DNA of 64,000 bases from Leptospira bouyouniensis (GCF_004769525.1 NZ_RQFT01000010.1:233826-297825); one strand, 5' to 3'. Positions 11,243 to 20,582 are shown, counted from the first letter of the stretch. Notes: generated by a model from the letters alone, not told the origin. A program made the numbers and translations.

Positions 11243-12993
11243 ATTAGGCCTGCTAGTTGTAAAAATTCTTTTTCTGCCAAAACAATTTCTTTGCCAAGAG
11301 ATTCCCATAAACTAGGTATCTCAGAAATTTGTTTTGGTTTTTTTAGGGAAGCAAATGAGGAATACACTTTTACCTTTGGTTCTGTTCCAGAAGGTCTGAT
11401 GGTTAATTTTGCATTCCCTTCTAATTCTACCTGGATGACATTTGATTTAGGCATTCCTTTAAATACCGATGTTTTTCCTTTTCCATCTGCTTTCTGTGTT
11501 TCATAGTCGAGGACACTGACTACCTTCCGCCCACCAATCATTTTTCCGATTAGGTTTTCATTACGTAAGGACTCAATGGCTTGTTTGATTTTTTCTTGGC
11601 CAGTGCTACCTTCCAAGGTTAAGGAATATAAACTTTCGCGATACAATCCATATTTTAAATAAATTTCATTGAGATATGCGAGTAAGTCGGTTTTTTCTGC
11701 CAATATTTCAATGAAAAGTAAAGCACTAGATAAAGAATCTTTGTCGCGCACAAAAGGAACAGGTAAGTATCCATACGATTCTTCACCACCAAACAAAAAC
11801 AAGTTGTTCTTTTTGGATTCGATTTGTTTCATCTCTTCTGCGATATACTTAAAACCAGTGAGTACATTTTTGATTTTGATTCCATTTTTTTTGGCAATGG
11901 CTTCTTGTAAGTCAGTTGTCACGATAGTTTTGACCAAATGATACACTTTGTTTTTTGGTTTTTTCCTTTCGGATAAGTAGGCAGCCATAATAGAACCAAT
12001 TTGGTTACCATTTAAATATTCGTATTCTCCATCTGGTTTTCGAACACCCACACCAAGTCTATCTGCATCGGGGTCAGTTGCGATGAAAACTTCTGCTTTT
12101 TTCTTTTTTGCATGAAACTCACATAAGGCGAGAGCATCTTTTTCTTCAGGATTTGGGTATTTGACAGTTGGGAATTCACCATCTGGTTTTTTTTGTTCGG
12201 GAACTAAAAAAACAGATTTATAACCAAAAAATTCGAACATCTGTTTCATATACTCTCCACCTGTCCCATGTAACGGAGAATAGACGATTTTTAGATTGTT
12301 GCGTGTTTTGGGTTTTGCTTGTGACTGAATTCCCGATTTTTTTAATTCTTTTAGATAACTTTTAAAACAATCTGGACCAACAGTTTTGACAAATTTTTTA
12401 TACACTTTGTCTGTTTTTGGAATCATTGGGATTGAGTTCCAATCTTCTATTCCACTGATTCGTTTGATGATCAGTGCATCGTCTGGTGGGACAAGTTGTC
12501 CACCGTCAGCAAGGTAGGCTTTGAATCCATTGTATTCTGGTGGGTTGTGGGAAGCGGTGATGACAATTCCACCACTTGCTTTGAAGTATCGAATGGCATA
12601 AGAAAGAAGAGGAGTCGGTGTGACTTTTGGAAATAAATATACTGTGACACCGAGTGTTGCACCAATGCTTGCAGAAAGTTCGGCAAATTCTTTGGATAAC
12701 CTTCGTGAGTCATAAGCGATGACAATGGAAGGATTTTCCTTTGTGTCTTTTAAATAACCGAGAAAACCTAGAGCGGCCCGACCTACTGTGTAGAGGTTCA
12801 TTTTGCCAATTCCATTCCCAATTTTCCCGCGGATTCCCCCCGTCCCAAAACTAAGGGCGTGTGCGTATGAATCAACGAGTTCAGAGGTGATTCCTTTTTG
12901 CCAATCCCCGTATGCCTTTTTGGCCTCGGATTGGATTTCTGCAGAAAAAGGTGATTTCGTCCAAGATAGGATATTGTCTTCTGGTTTCAACAT
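11239..12993 (-). CDS. Phosphoglucomutase/phosphomannomutase family enzyme
   Basis: Alpha-D-phosphohexomutase of 584 aa, the length of the PGM2-like branch that interconverts hexose 1- and 6-phosphates (phosphopentomutase is possible). Visible: the FGTGGIRG start of domain 1, the phosphoserine loop TASHNP, the Mg-binding TDPDADRLG, the sugar-binding GGEESYG and the phosphate-binding RPSGTEPK. It is the first gene of a four-gene minus-strand operon with argD, leuB and the receiver-domain protein. Confidence 0.9.
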
Positions 12994-13039
12994 AGCTTAC
13001 ATACTAATCTTTTGAAGCTAAGTTGTCTGGAAATCAATT

Positions 13040-14128
13040 TTGGAACCGAGAGAATTTTTCATTGAAGACCGCTTGGAGCGTTTCCGTTTAGAGGCATTCT
13101 GTAATTTAGGAGAGAGTGGTTTATCCCATTTTACGATGGAAGAGATGCTTCTTCTTTGTGATCTCCATTGGAAAGATCTTTCCCAAATCCCGATGAATGA
13201 CGCACCAAACCAAGGTTCTTTTGCCTTACGATCGGCCATTGCCGAATTGTATCCTGGAGTCACAGAAGAAGAAGTGCTCGTCACAACTGGAACAGGAGAA
13301 GCATTGTATTTGGCATTCCAGCTCCTAGTTAGACCAAATTCAAAATTAGCCCTTGTTTGGCCCGCTTTCCAGGCATTGTACGAAATCCCCCAAATGCTTG
13401 GTGCCAAGATCATCAAAGTTCCATCGGAGAATGCTTTCCTTGCTTCTACTTGGCAACTGGTAGATGCTGATCTTTACGTAATCAACCACCCTCATAATCC
13501 AACAGGGCAAACTTTTCCTTCGCTTCAGTGGGAACAACTTTTGGAACAATTTCGCCAAAAGAAAAAAACAGTCTTATTTGATGAACACTACCGTTTTTTG
13601 CCGAAGGGTGGAGGAATGGGAAAAACGGGAGTGGACCCAGGAAACCAGTTTTATGGAACGGGTTCCTTTACAAAATGTTTTGGTGTAACAGGCCTTAGGG
13701 TAGGATGGCTCATTGCTGAAAAAAAATTCATCAAACGAGCTCGGTCATTCAAGGATTATCTCACACATACTGTGAATCCAATTTCAGAAAGAATTGCTCT
13801 GGGACTTTTGCAAAAAAAAGATCGGTTTTTGCCAGTGATCCAAAAAAGAGTACAAAACAATATCGATCATTTCACTTCTGTTTGGAGGGACTTACCAAAC
13901 ATATTATCCTTTACTCCTCCCGAAGGAGGTCTTGTGGGATGGGTAAAATTACAAACGGGGATCTTATCTGAAACCTATGCGGACAAACTGTATCTAAGGA
14001 CCGGTGTATTTGTTTTGCCTGGTTCTAATTTTGAAATGGAGGGTTTTCTTCGGATTGGATTTGGTGAAAAAGAAGATGTATTTCGTGAAGGATTAAGCAG
14101 GTGGAAGGAATGTACGGATCTCATTTAA
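13040..14128 (+). CDS. Class I/II PLP-dependent aminotransferase
   Basis: Fold-type I aminotransferase of 362 aa. Conserved motifs: TTGTGEALYLAF (PLP phosphate region), NHPHNPTG, the Asp/Tyr strand VLFDEHYR, and GSFTKCFGVTGLRVGW with the Schiff-base lysine. Substrate is not readable; the family includes aspartate, aromatic and histidinol-phosphate transaminases. The start is a TTG preceded by a modest GGA site about 9 nt upstream; no ATG lies near the conserved N terminus. The 3' end overlaps the next gene by 28 bp. Confidence 0.85.
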   Translation: MEPREFFIEDRLERFRLEAFCNLGESGLSHFTMEEMLLLCDLHWKDLSQIPMNDAPNQGSFALRSAIAELYPGVTEEEVLVTTGTGEALYLAFQLLVRPNSKLALVWPAFQALYEIPQMLGAKIIKVPSENAFLASTWQLVDADLYVINHPHNPTGQTFPSLQWEQLLEQFRQKKKTVLFDEHYRFLPKGGGMGKTGVDPGNQFYGTGSFTKCFGVTGLRVGWLIAEKKFIKRARSFKDYLTHTVNPISERIALGLLQKKDRFLPVIQKRVQNNIDHFTSVWRDLPNILSFTPPEGGLVGWVKLQTGILSETYADKLYLRTGVFVLPGSNFEMEGFLRIGFGEKEDVFREGLSRWKECTDLI

Positions 14129-14868
14129 GACAGAGCCTTCAATTATTTCCGGGAATCGGGGATAAGAAAGAAAAACAATTATTAGGTGTAGGTGTGTATG
14201 ATTGGACTTCCCTAATTCACTACCAAAAATCCCAGAACGATCCTAAATTACCTTCAGTTTCGATTTTAGAAGAACGGTATGAAATCTTAGAAAAAGAATT
14301 CCAAGAAACAAACTTTTCTTTTTTTACAAGGGAATTGCCGAGTTTAGAATATTGGAGGCTTTGGCAACATTATCCAGAGAGATTTTGTTTTTTAGACATT
14401 GAAACCACAGGGATTTCTGAGTCTTCTGTCACGACAGTTGTTAGTTTGTATCAGAATGAAACAATTCGTACGTTTGAACGAGGTAAAGACCTTGAGTTTT
14501 TATTTGATTCCATCCAAAAAGAAGACATCATCGTCACGTACAATGGACGTCGATTTGACATTCCATTTTTAGAAAGAGAATTCCATTACAGAGTGACAAA
14601 TCCACATCTTGATCTTATGAACCTTTTACATTCTATTGGCATCAAAGGTGGATTGAAAAAATCAGAAATCCAACTCGGTCTCGTTCGCCCAGAAGCAATT
14701 GCTGGCATGGATGGAAGGGAAGCTCCACTACTTTGGTTTGAATACCAAAGGACCAATAACAAAGAAGCACTCGATAAATTAATTGCATATAACAGAGAAG
14801 ATACGATAAATTTAAAAATCGTACTTGAAAAAACAATTAGCCTGTTAACAGAGAATCGGTTGTTTTAG
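14101..14868 (+). CDS. YprB-type ribonuclease H-like 3'-5' exonuclease domain protein
   Basis: Protein of 255 aa with a DnaQ-like DEDDy exonuclease fold of the YprB class. ExoI motif is FLDIETTG (Asp99, Glu101), ExoII lies in VTYNGRRFDIPFL, and ExoIII is YNREDTINL. A small helical segment with a helix-hairpin-helix-like LFPGIGDKK near residue 16 may help bind nucleic acid. The GTG at 14101 is chosen because GAAGGA sits 8 nt upstream, inside the aminotransferase gene; an ATG at 14110 has no proper spacing. The 3' end overlaps the convergent CBS gene by the tetranucleotide TTAG. Confidence 0.8.
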   Translation: MEGMYGSHLRQSLQLFPGIGDKKEKQLLGVGVYDWTSLIHYQKSQNDPKLPSVSILEERYEILEKEFQETNFSFFTRELPSLEYWRLWQHYPERFCFLDIETTGISESSVTTVVSLYQNETIRTFERGKDLEFLFDSIQKEDIIVTYNGRRFDIPFLEREFHYRVTNPHLDLMNLLHSIGIKGGLKKSEIQLGLVRPEAIAGMDGREAPLLWFEYQRTNNKEALDKLIAYNREDTINLKIVLEKTISLLTENRLF

Positions 14869-15296
14869 TGTGGTCCGTACATATACTCTCTGAGTATATT
14901 CATCTCTGCTTGAGTTTTGTTCAGTTTGGTTTTGACAGCATCTCCAATCGAGATAAGCCCAATGATTTTATCACCATCGAGTACTGGCATGTGACGAAAA
15001 CGTTTTGTGATCATATTGTTCAAAATATCATCCACATCTTCTTCAGGGCCAGCGACTGTGAGTTGAGTGGTCATCACATCCTTTAATTTGATTTGGTCTA
15101 GTTTGTTGTGGTCTTTTGCTACCACGCGCATAAGGTCTCTCTCCGTAAAGATTCCCACTAATTTTCCTTGGAAGGTCACGATGAGTGATCCTACTTTAGC
15201 ACCAACCATCATTTGTGTTGCTTCCAATACATTTCGATCTTCTTCGATGGAAAGAACGGAGGAGGCTTTGTCTTTGAGAATTTCTTTTACGGACAT
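14865..15296 (-). CDS. Tandem CBS-domain protein
   Basis: Small cytoplasmic protein made of two CBS repeats (about 8-60 and 72-130), which together form a Bateman module that usually binds adenine nucleotides. Typical segments are GSLIVTFQGKLVGIFTERDLMR and FRHMPVLDGDKIIGLISIGD. There is no attached enzyme or transporter domain, so the partner is unknown. The ATG at 15296 follows an AAAGAAAG stretch; a TTG at 15317 would add seven residues. Confidence 0.85.
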   Translation of the reverse strand: MSVKEILKDKASSVLSIEEDRNVLEATQMMVGAKVGSLIVTFQGKLVGIFTERDLMRVVAKDHNKLDQIKLKDVMTTQLTVAGPEEDVDDILNNMITKRFRHMPVLDGDKIIGLISIGDAVKTKLNKTQAEMNILREYMYGPH

Positions 15297-15372
15297 GACT
15301 TTCTTTGTGTAACGCAAAAAACCATAGATAGCAAGAAGTTTTTAGAAGGGAAGGTGAGAGAAAACGGGTTTT

Positions 15373-15445
<73 letters not shown>

Positions 15446-15455
15446 GTTTCTTTTA

Positions 15456-15529
15456 TGGGCCTGACAAGACTTGAACTTGTGACCCCTCGCTTATCAAGCG
15501 AGTGCTCTAACCAACTGAGCTACAGGCCC
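15456..15529 (-). tRNA. tRNA-Ile (anticodon GAT)
   Basis: 74-nt cloverleaf on the minus strand. The acceptor stem is GGGCCTG with CAGGCCC, and the anticodon loop reads CTTGATAAG (GAT). CCA is not encoded. The order tRNA-Ile then tRNA-Ala is that of the 16S-23S spacer in many bacteria, but no rRNA gene is adjacent here. Confidence 0.95.
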
Positions 15530-15608
15530 GGGATACGAACAGTATTTTTCGAGAGGGGTCTATGGGCAATCTTTTTTTACGATTATTTTGCAAAGGATTT
15601 AGGAAAAT

Positions 15609-16781
15609 TCAATCTGCAATTTCAAAGATCAAATCATCTAACAAAAGTAATGCTTCCTTTTTCCATTGGAAAACTCCATCATCAAGTTCACAGAGCCCTC
15701 GTTTTTCCCATGACTGTATGGTTTGGATGTATTTGGATTGAGATTTTTTTTCTAGATGGGTTTCAATAAATTCTAAATACCGAAAAGGAGAAAAAAGACG
15801 AAACAGAGTGAGGCTAAGTTCTGAACTTGGGGTAATAGGTTCATATTTATCTGTCGGTATTTTTTTTTGGTAAAGATCAGCATTCCTTGGATTTCCATAC
15901 CGAAATCCTTCGATCATTCCATGGGCACCAGGTCCTATCCCAAGGTAGGGTTCATAAGTCCAATATTTTAGATTGTGTTTTGATTCAAAACCTGGTTTTG
16001 CATAATTGGAAACTTCATACCAACGGTAACCAAACTTTTTCATTAACTCTGGTAAGGTGATGAGTATATCGGATTGTGTATACTCTTCTGGCTCGGTTTT
16101 TTTCTTTTCACTTACATCTCGTGAATACTGAGTCCCTTTTTCCAAAGTGAGTGAATACAAACTTAAATGGGGAAGGTTTGCACCAAGGAATATATCTAAG
16201 TCCTGATAAAAATCGAATGCATTTAATCCAGGTATTCCATACATCAAATCGATTCCAACTCGTTTAATGGGTGAATGTGTGAGAGTGGATACAAGTGAAT
16301 CATATTTGTTTTTGTCGTAATGCCGTCCTAGGAATTCTAAACCCTTGGGATTTAATGTTTGGACTCCTACATTCACTCGGTTGATGCCAATGCTTGCATA
16401 TTCTTCTAATAATTTGGGGCTTAGGTCTTCTGGATTGATTTCTATGGAAATTTCTGTATCCGAAGCAAATGAAAATTCGCTACGAAGGAATTGTATTAAA
16501 TTTTGCCAATTTGTTGAAGAAGCTTTGGACGGAGTGCCTCCACCTAAAAAAACAGTGTCGACAGTCCTTTCTCTCAATTTCGGGAAATGAGAGATTCTTT
16601 CTAAAACTTCTTTTTGGTAAGCATTAAAGAGCGTAGATTCATCGTTAGCTGGCCCACTCCCAATACCCACGGAAAAAAAATCACAATAATCACATTTTTT
16701 CAAACAATAAGGAAAATGGACATACACTCCCAAAGTGGAATTTCTGACTTGCCAGATGGTTTCTTTAGTGAACTCTTTCAT
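15609..16781 (-). CDS. hemW: HemW-like radical SAM protein (coproporphyrinogen oxidase family)
   Basis: Radical SAM protein of 390 aa with the 4Fe-4S motif CLKKCDYC (Cys26, Cys30, Cys33) preceded by the HemW-typical VYVHFPYC. The glycine-rich FLGGGTPS, the ISIEINPED strand and LKYWTYEPYLGIGPGAHG are all present. HemW binds haem and helps insert it into respiratory enzymes; members are often misnamed HemN. The start lies only 3 bp from the start of the divergent exported-protein gene. Confidence 0.85.
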   Translation of the reverse strand: MKEFTKETIWQVRNSTLGVYVHFPYCLKKCDYCDFFSVGIGSGPANDESTLFNAYQKEVLERISHFPKLRERTVDTVFLGGGTPSKASSTNWQNLIQFLRSEFSFASDTEISIEINPEDLSPKLLEEYASIGINRVNVGVQTLNPKGLEFLGRHYDKNKYDSLVSTLTHSPIKRVGIDLMYGIPGLNAFDFYQDLDIFLGANLPHLSLYSLTLEKGTQYSRDVSEKKKTEPEEYTQSDILITLPELMKKFGYRWYEVSNYAKPGFESKHNLKYWTYEPYLGIGPGAHGMIEGFRYGNPRNADLYQKKIPTDKYEPITPSSELSLTLFRLFSPFRYLEFIETHLEKKSQSKYIQTIQSWEKRGLCELDDGVFQWKKEALLLLDDLIFEIAD

Positions 16782-16784
16782 GTG

Positions 16785-17267
16785 ATGAAGATTTTGATTT
16801 GTTTCCTTTTGGTAATGGGAAGTCTATCTAATACGATCCTTTCCCAGACACTTGTGGAACCAAACCAAAACTTTGAGTGGGAAACAATTTCTTTTTTATT
16901 CCCGGAACCCGTCGTCGTCAAATTTGAATCCACCGTCCAAAAAAAACTCACTGTTTATCCTGCCAAACGGGATGGTTTTTTTATGGTCATCCGAATCTTA
17001 CCTTGGAGTGAACCCATAACTGACAAAAATCTTTGGGGTGGATCCGTATTCCAAAAAGGAATTTCTCCCAAACAATTTCAAAAAACGATTACGAACCAAA
17101 CATTTCAAATTTACCAAGCGGACCAAGTCCGAAACCAAAATGCATTACGAAACCAAGTTTGGATACGAATGGACGAGAAACCATACCTTTGGATTTGGTT
17201 GCAATGGAAAACCGACAGGAAAGATCTCACGGATTTTTTTGAATCCAACCTGTTTCTTTCGCTTTAA
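16785..17267 (+). CDS. Small exported protein of unknown function
   Basis: From the ATG at 16785 this gives 161 aa starting with a clear Sec signal peptide (MKILICFLLVMG, hydrophobic core, then SNTILSQ). The mature part is rich in Trp and Phe, suggesting a small beta-rich periplasmic or surface protein. I recognise no family. An upstream in-frame start at 16614 would run inside hemW and bury the signal peptide, so I reject it. The gene is divergent from hemW with 3 bp between starts and precedes the CAT tRNA. Confidence 0.65.
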   Translation: MKILICFLLVMGSLSNTILSQTLVEPNQNFEWETISFLFPEPVVVKFESTVQKKLTVYPAKRDGFFMVIRILPWSEPITDKNLWGGSVFQKGISPKQFQKTITNQTFQIYQADQVRNQNALRNQVWIRMDEKPYLWIWLQWKTDRKDLTDFFESNLFLSL

Positions 17268-17328
17268 TGACCAGTCACTTGTTTTGTGCTTGTCTCTACT
17301 TATTTCCCCGAAAGATTGGAAGTCAGTG

Positions 17329-17402
17329 GGGCCTATAGCTCAGTTGGTTAGAGCAGCAGACTCATAATCTGCGGGTCGAAGGTTCGAGCCCTTCTGGGCC
17401 CA
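17329..17402 (+). tRNA. tRNA with CAT anticodon, probably tRNA-Ile2 (lysidine type)
   Basis: 74-nt cloverleaf: acceptor GGGCCTA with TGGGCCC, D stem GCTC, anticodon loop CTCATAA, T arm GAAGG-TTCGAGC-CCTTC, discriminator A. CAT could mean elongator Met or the AUA-reading Ile2. The C4-G69 and C5-G68 pairs are the acceptor-stem features recognised by TilS in E. coli, and the acceptor and D arm closely resemble the tRNA-Ile(GAT) at 15456-15529. Ile2 is therefore favoured over Met. CCA is not encoded. Confidence 0.85.
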
Positions 17403-17428
17403 CAAATCAGGAAAGGGAACGATATTGT

Positions 17429-18004
17429 ATGGAGTTTTATGAAGTAAAAATTTCTGATATCAGCCTGACCAATGTTGGTTTTGCCGTTTTCCTGCGCCCA
17501 AAAGATTCGGAAGATAAACGTGTGGTTCCCATTTTCATCGGACCACTCGAAACTCACTCGATCACCACTGTCATTGATGGTACAAAACCACCAAGGCCTA
17601 TGACACATGATTTGATGTTGTATATGTTAACTTCTCTTGGGGCAACAGTTCTTAAGATCACAATCGAAGAGATTGTGGACAGCACCTTTTATGCAAAAAT
17701 CCAACTCCGTCGTGATGAAGAAATTATCACCTTAGATGCAAGACCTTCTGATTCCATTGCACTTGCCCTTCGTGCCAATGCTCCGATCTTTATCGCTAAA
17801 TCAGTGTTAGATGAAACTGGTATCATCATGAAAGAAGATGAGATCCAAGGGGAAAACATTTCTTCTGAGAAAAAAATCCAAGCGCTTCCCAAATCGAATC
17901 TTCAAATTTTGGAAGAAACTTTGGAAAATGCCCTCAAAACAGAAGATTATGAAACTGCGGCAAAAATCCGAGACCAAATCAAAAAACTCATCGAAAACAG
18001 TTAA
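17429..18004 (+). CDS. Bifunctional nuclease (BFN/DUF151) domain protein with C-terminal UVR motif
   Basis: 191-aa protein. Residues 1-130 form the BFN/DUF151 domain (VFLRPKDSEDKRVVPIFIG, then ARPSDSIALALR), seen in plant and bacterial proteins reported to have RNase and DNase activity. Residues about 155-190 form a UVR helix hairpin (LENALKTEDYETAAKIRDQI), the motif UvrB and UvrC use for contact with each other. This pairing is common in bacteria, but the cellular role is unclear. GGAAAGGGAACG lies upstream of the ATG. It is the first protein gene after the CAT tRNA. Confidence 0.85.
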   Translation: MEFYEVKISDISLTNVGFAVFLRPKDSEDKRVVPIFIGPLETHSITTVIDGTKPPRPMTHDLMLYMLTSLGATVLKITIEEIVDSTFYAKIQLRRDEEIITLDARPSDSIALALRANAPIFIAKSVLDETGIIMKEDEIQGENISSEKKIQALPKSNLQILEETLENALKTEDYETAAKIRDQIKKLIENS

Positions 18005-18133
18005 CTCTGTTAAAATTTTACTATGTCCCATAGAAATTGGTAGGAAGGGAATTTTTTAATTGTAATCCGCATTCCTTCTAACTACACTTAGAATCCAAAA
18101 TCAAGGGTTTTGTCCCTTCAGTAGGAATGTTGT

Positions 18134-18502
18134 ATGGAAAAATTGGTAATGGATGTTGTTAACGCTGGAATCGCTTTGTTTCGTTCAGGAGAAGAAAAAT
18201 TAAAAACATCAATTGTAGACTTAGAAAAAGTTTATAATGAGTTAAAGTCAAAAGGGGAATTAGACAAATCCGCTGAAACACAAAAAATTCGTGATCTATT
18301 AAGCAAAACAATTGCAGATGCACAAGGTGCGATTGGTAAAACTAACGCTAGTTATGATGAAATTGTAGCAAAGTTACAAACAAACTACCAATCTATCTAC
18401 CAACAGATTGACACTGCAATTCCACCGCAAGTAAAAGAGAAGTTGAAACAAACGTTAGATGAATTAAAGGTTCTCATCGACAAAGCAAAATCAAAATCCT
18501 AA
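18134..18502 (+). CDS. Phasin-like / PhaF-type coiled-coil protein
   Basis: 122-aa, Lys- and Glu-rich, almost entirely helical protein (for example LRSGEEKLKTS-type heptads, then KQTLDELKVLIDKAKSKS). Composition and length match small phasin-related proteins that coat storage granules or act as amphipathic helix bundles, but no polyhydroxyalkanoate genes are nearby, so this is similarity of type only. AGGA lies about 7 nt before the ATG. A strong intrinsic terminator follows, so it is probably a single-gene unit. Confidence 0.6.
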   Translation: MEKLVMDVVNAGIALFRSGEEKLKTSIVDLEKVYNELKSKGELDKSAETQKIRDLLSKTIADAQGAIGKTNASYDEIVAKLQTNYQSIYQQIDTAIPPQVKEKLKQTLDELKVLIDKAKSKS

Positions 18503-18527
18503 TTAGAATAAATTGATGAAAATCATT

Positions 18528-18558
18528 AAAAGCCACAGAGTTTTCTGTGGCTTTTTTT
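18528..18558 (+). terminator. Rho-independent terminator after the phasin-like gene
   Basis: Perfect 12-bp stem (AAAAGCCACAGA with TCTGTGGCTTTT) around a 4-nt loop, ending in a run of seven T. It lies 26 bp past the stop of the phasin-like gene. Confidence 0.92.
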
Positions 18559-18582
18559 ATTTGTTTTCAGAGACTAGCTCTG

Positions 18583-19863
18583 ATGAGTCAGTCTCCTAAA
18601 AAAATACAATTCATTTTGTTTCTAATTGTTTTTACTGATATGATGGGATTTTCCCTTTTGTTTCCACTTTTTCCAAAAACATTGGAGTTTTTTTTAGCAA
18701 AAGGTGATGATATATTTTTTCGAACATTTTATTCTTTCGCCAATATATTATCATTTGGAGGTGATACAAAATACACCTTTGTATTGTTTGGTGGTATTTT
18801 AGGAAGTATGTATAGTTTTTTACAATTTCTGGCAGCTCCTGTCTGGGGAAGATTGTCAGATCACTCTGGTCGTCGTGCCATATTACTCTTTACCACACTC
18901 GGAAATACACTTGGGTATATGCTTTGGCTCTTATCGTCTCAATTTTGGATGTTTGTTCTCAGTCGTGTCATTACAGGGATGATGGGTGGGAATTTATCTG
19001 TTGCTTCTGCAGCAATGGCCGACCAAACGGATGAAAAATCCAGAGCAGCCGGAATGGGATTACTTGGAGCAGGGATTGGGTTAGGTTTTGTGATGGGACC
19101 ACTTCTTGGCGGAATCAGCTCACAATGGACATTCCTTGATTCATTCTACAAAGATGGGGACTTTGTGATTTTCCCTGCATCTGCCTTTTTTGCAATCCTT
19201 GTATCGTTAGTTTCTATGGTGCTTGTGTATTTATTTTTACCTGCTTCAAAACCAGAAAAAGTCCCTGAAAAAGAAATCCATCCCTTCTTATCTTTAAAGA
19301 AAATAGAATCGAGGAATTTGGTTCGAATTTCTCTTCTCAATTTATTGTTTGTTCTTAGTTTTTCTGGGTTTGAATTTGTGGTGAATTTTTTCCTTTCCGA
19401 TACGTTTTCATTTACTCCGAAACAAATTGGATTCACATTTTTGTATATAGGAATCATCATCATACTTGTACAAGGTGGTTTGGTCAGACGATTGTCTGGA
19501 AAAATATCAGAAAAACGAATTTCACTTTATGGTGGAATGTTTGTGGTCCTTGGGATGGCACTTTTAGTTCTGATTGGATCTGAATTCAAAGGTTTATTTG
19601 TTTCGTTATTCTTTTTGGCTTTTGGAAGTGCACTGGTAAACCCAGGACTTAGTTCCTTTGCCTCACTTGAAAGTGGGAAAGGGGACTTAGGTAGATCACT
19701 CGGACTCTTTAGAAGTTTTGGATCACTTGGGAGAGCGGTCTCTCCCGTCGTATTTTCCTTGTTATACTTTCAAAAAGGCCCAATAGTAGCGTTTTTTATC
19801 TCCTTTGTTTTACTTTGTGGGTTTACCGTATTACTTGGTTTTCAAAAAGAAAAACAAACTTAG
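18583..19863 (+). CDS. Major facilitator superfamily exporter, TetA/DHA1-like
   Basis: Twelve-TM MFS transporter of about 426 aa. The loop-2 motif GRLSDHSGRRAIL and the motif-C-like GAGIGLGFVMGPLLGG in TM5 are hallmarks of drug/H+ antiporters. The ATG at 18583 is used because an earlier in-frame start at 18547 lies inside the preceding terminator. The substrate is unknown and no regulator is adjacent. The 3' end overlaps the convergent ACT gene by TTAG. Confidence 0.85.
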   Translation: MSQSPKKIQFILFLIVFTDMMGFSLLFPLFPKTLEFFLAKGDDIFFRTFYSFANILSFGGDTKYTFVLFGGILGSMYSFLQFLAAPVWGRLSDHSGRRAILLFTTLGNTLGYMLWLLSSQFWMFVLSRVITGMMGGNLSVASAAMADQTDEKSRAAGMGLLGAGIGLGFVMGPLLGGISSQWTFLDSFYKDGDFVIFPASAFFAILVSLVSMVLVYLFLPASKPEKVPEKEIHPFLSLKKIESRNLVRISLLNLLFVLSFSGFEFVVNFFLSDTFSFTPKQIGFTFLYIGIIIILVQGGLVRRLSGKISEKRISLYGGMFVVLGMALLVLIGSEFKGLFVSLFFLAFGSALVNPGLSSFASLESGKGDLGRSLGLFRSFGSLGRAVSPVVFSLLYFQKGPIVAFFISFVLLCGFTVLLGFQKEKQT

Positions 19864-20483
19864 AGAATTGACTCTAACTTTGCTCGTAACATTGGGAACA
19901 TCAATTTTTCATCTAACTTCTCTCCTGTGAGAGAAGTGCGGACTAAAAAACTATCTCGAATTTTTCCATCAAAACTATTCGCCGTGAAACTGATAATATC
20001 AATTCCCAGTTGGTAAAGTGCTTCCGTGATTTGGAATAAAATTCCAGGGATGTCCTTCATCCGCAAATCCATCACAGTAAAATCAGAAGAAATGGGGTTA
20101 TAAAGTTTGAGCGATGCTTCTGAATCTCCAATCTTACGAACAAGGATTTCTTCCTTCCCATTTTCGCGAAGGTACATTGCCACTGACTTTCCTTCATAAA
20201 ACAGTGCATACAAATCAGAGCGAATTTGAGATAATAAATTTTCTGTCATCTCTGCATTATCCCAACTCCGAATGACAAATAAATCTTGGACATGGCCATC
20301 ACTTGCTGTTTCTGCAACTGCTTCTAGGATATCCCATCTGTGGTGGAAGAGGACTGACGTCACCCGATACAAAATCCCTAAATCATCCTGAGAGAGGGAA
20401 ATTTTAAGAAGAGTGGTATCTTTTCTTGGGACACAAGAGATATGTAGGATGGGTTTTTTGATTTCTTGCATGACTTGTGTCAT
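19860..20483 (-). CDS. Tandem ACT-domain protein (GlnD C-terminus-like)
   Basis: 207-aa protein with two ACT domains: the first around LLKISLSQDDLGILYRVTSVL, the second around VMDLRMKDIPGILFQITEAL. The pairing resembles the C terminus of uridylyltransferase GlnD and plant ACR proteins, which sense amino acids. No catalytic domain is attached. The ATG at 20483 has an excellent site (AAAGGAG, 6-7 nt upstream), preferred over one at 20507. A folded leader at 20504-20582 precedes it. Confidence 0.82.
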   Translation of the reverse strand: MTQVMQEIKKPILHISCVPRKDTTLLKISLSQDDLGILYRVTSVLFHHRWDILEAVAETASDGHVQDLFVIRSWDNAEMTENLLSQIRSDLYALFYEGKSVAMYLRENGKEEILVRKIGDSEASLKLYNPISSDFTVMDLRMKDIPGILFQITEALYQLGIDIISFTANSFDGKIRDSFLVRTSLTGEKLDEKLMFPMLRAKLESIL

Positions 20484-20503
20484 AGGGCTCTCCTTTATTT
20501 TAT

Positions 20504-20582
20504 GCAATTTGTTTAGAACTTAAACAATAGGTGTCGGGAAATGCCCGCACTGGTTCTAAAACTCGGTTAAGAATTAAATTGC
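20504..20582 (-). other. Nested inverted-repeat leader, candidate cis-regulatory RNA
   Basis: Three concentric complementary pairs lie between the outer-membrane protein stop and the ACT ribosome site. GCAATTT (20504-20510) pairs with AAATTGC (20576-20582), TTTAGAAC (20512-20519) pairs with GTTCTAAA (20553-20560), and CGGG (20535-20538) pairs with CCCG (20444+100 offset, i.e. 20544-20547). On the minus strand this forms one long interrupted stem ending just before the AGGAG of the ACT gene. It has no T run after it, so it is not an ordinary terminator. Leader or processing element is inferred. Confidence 0.45.

Noticed and set aside
17329..17402. Elongator tRNA-Met
   Set aside because: The C4-G69 and C5-G68 acceptor pairs and similarity to tRNA-Ile favour Ile2, although Met is not excluded.
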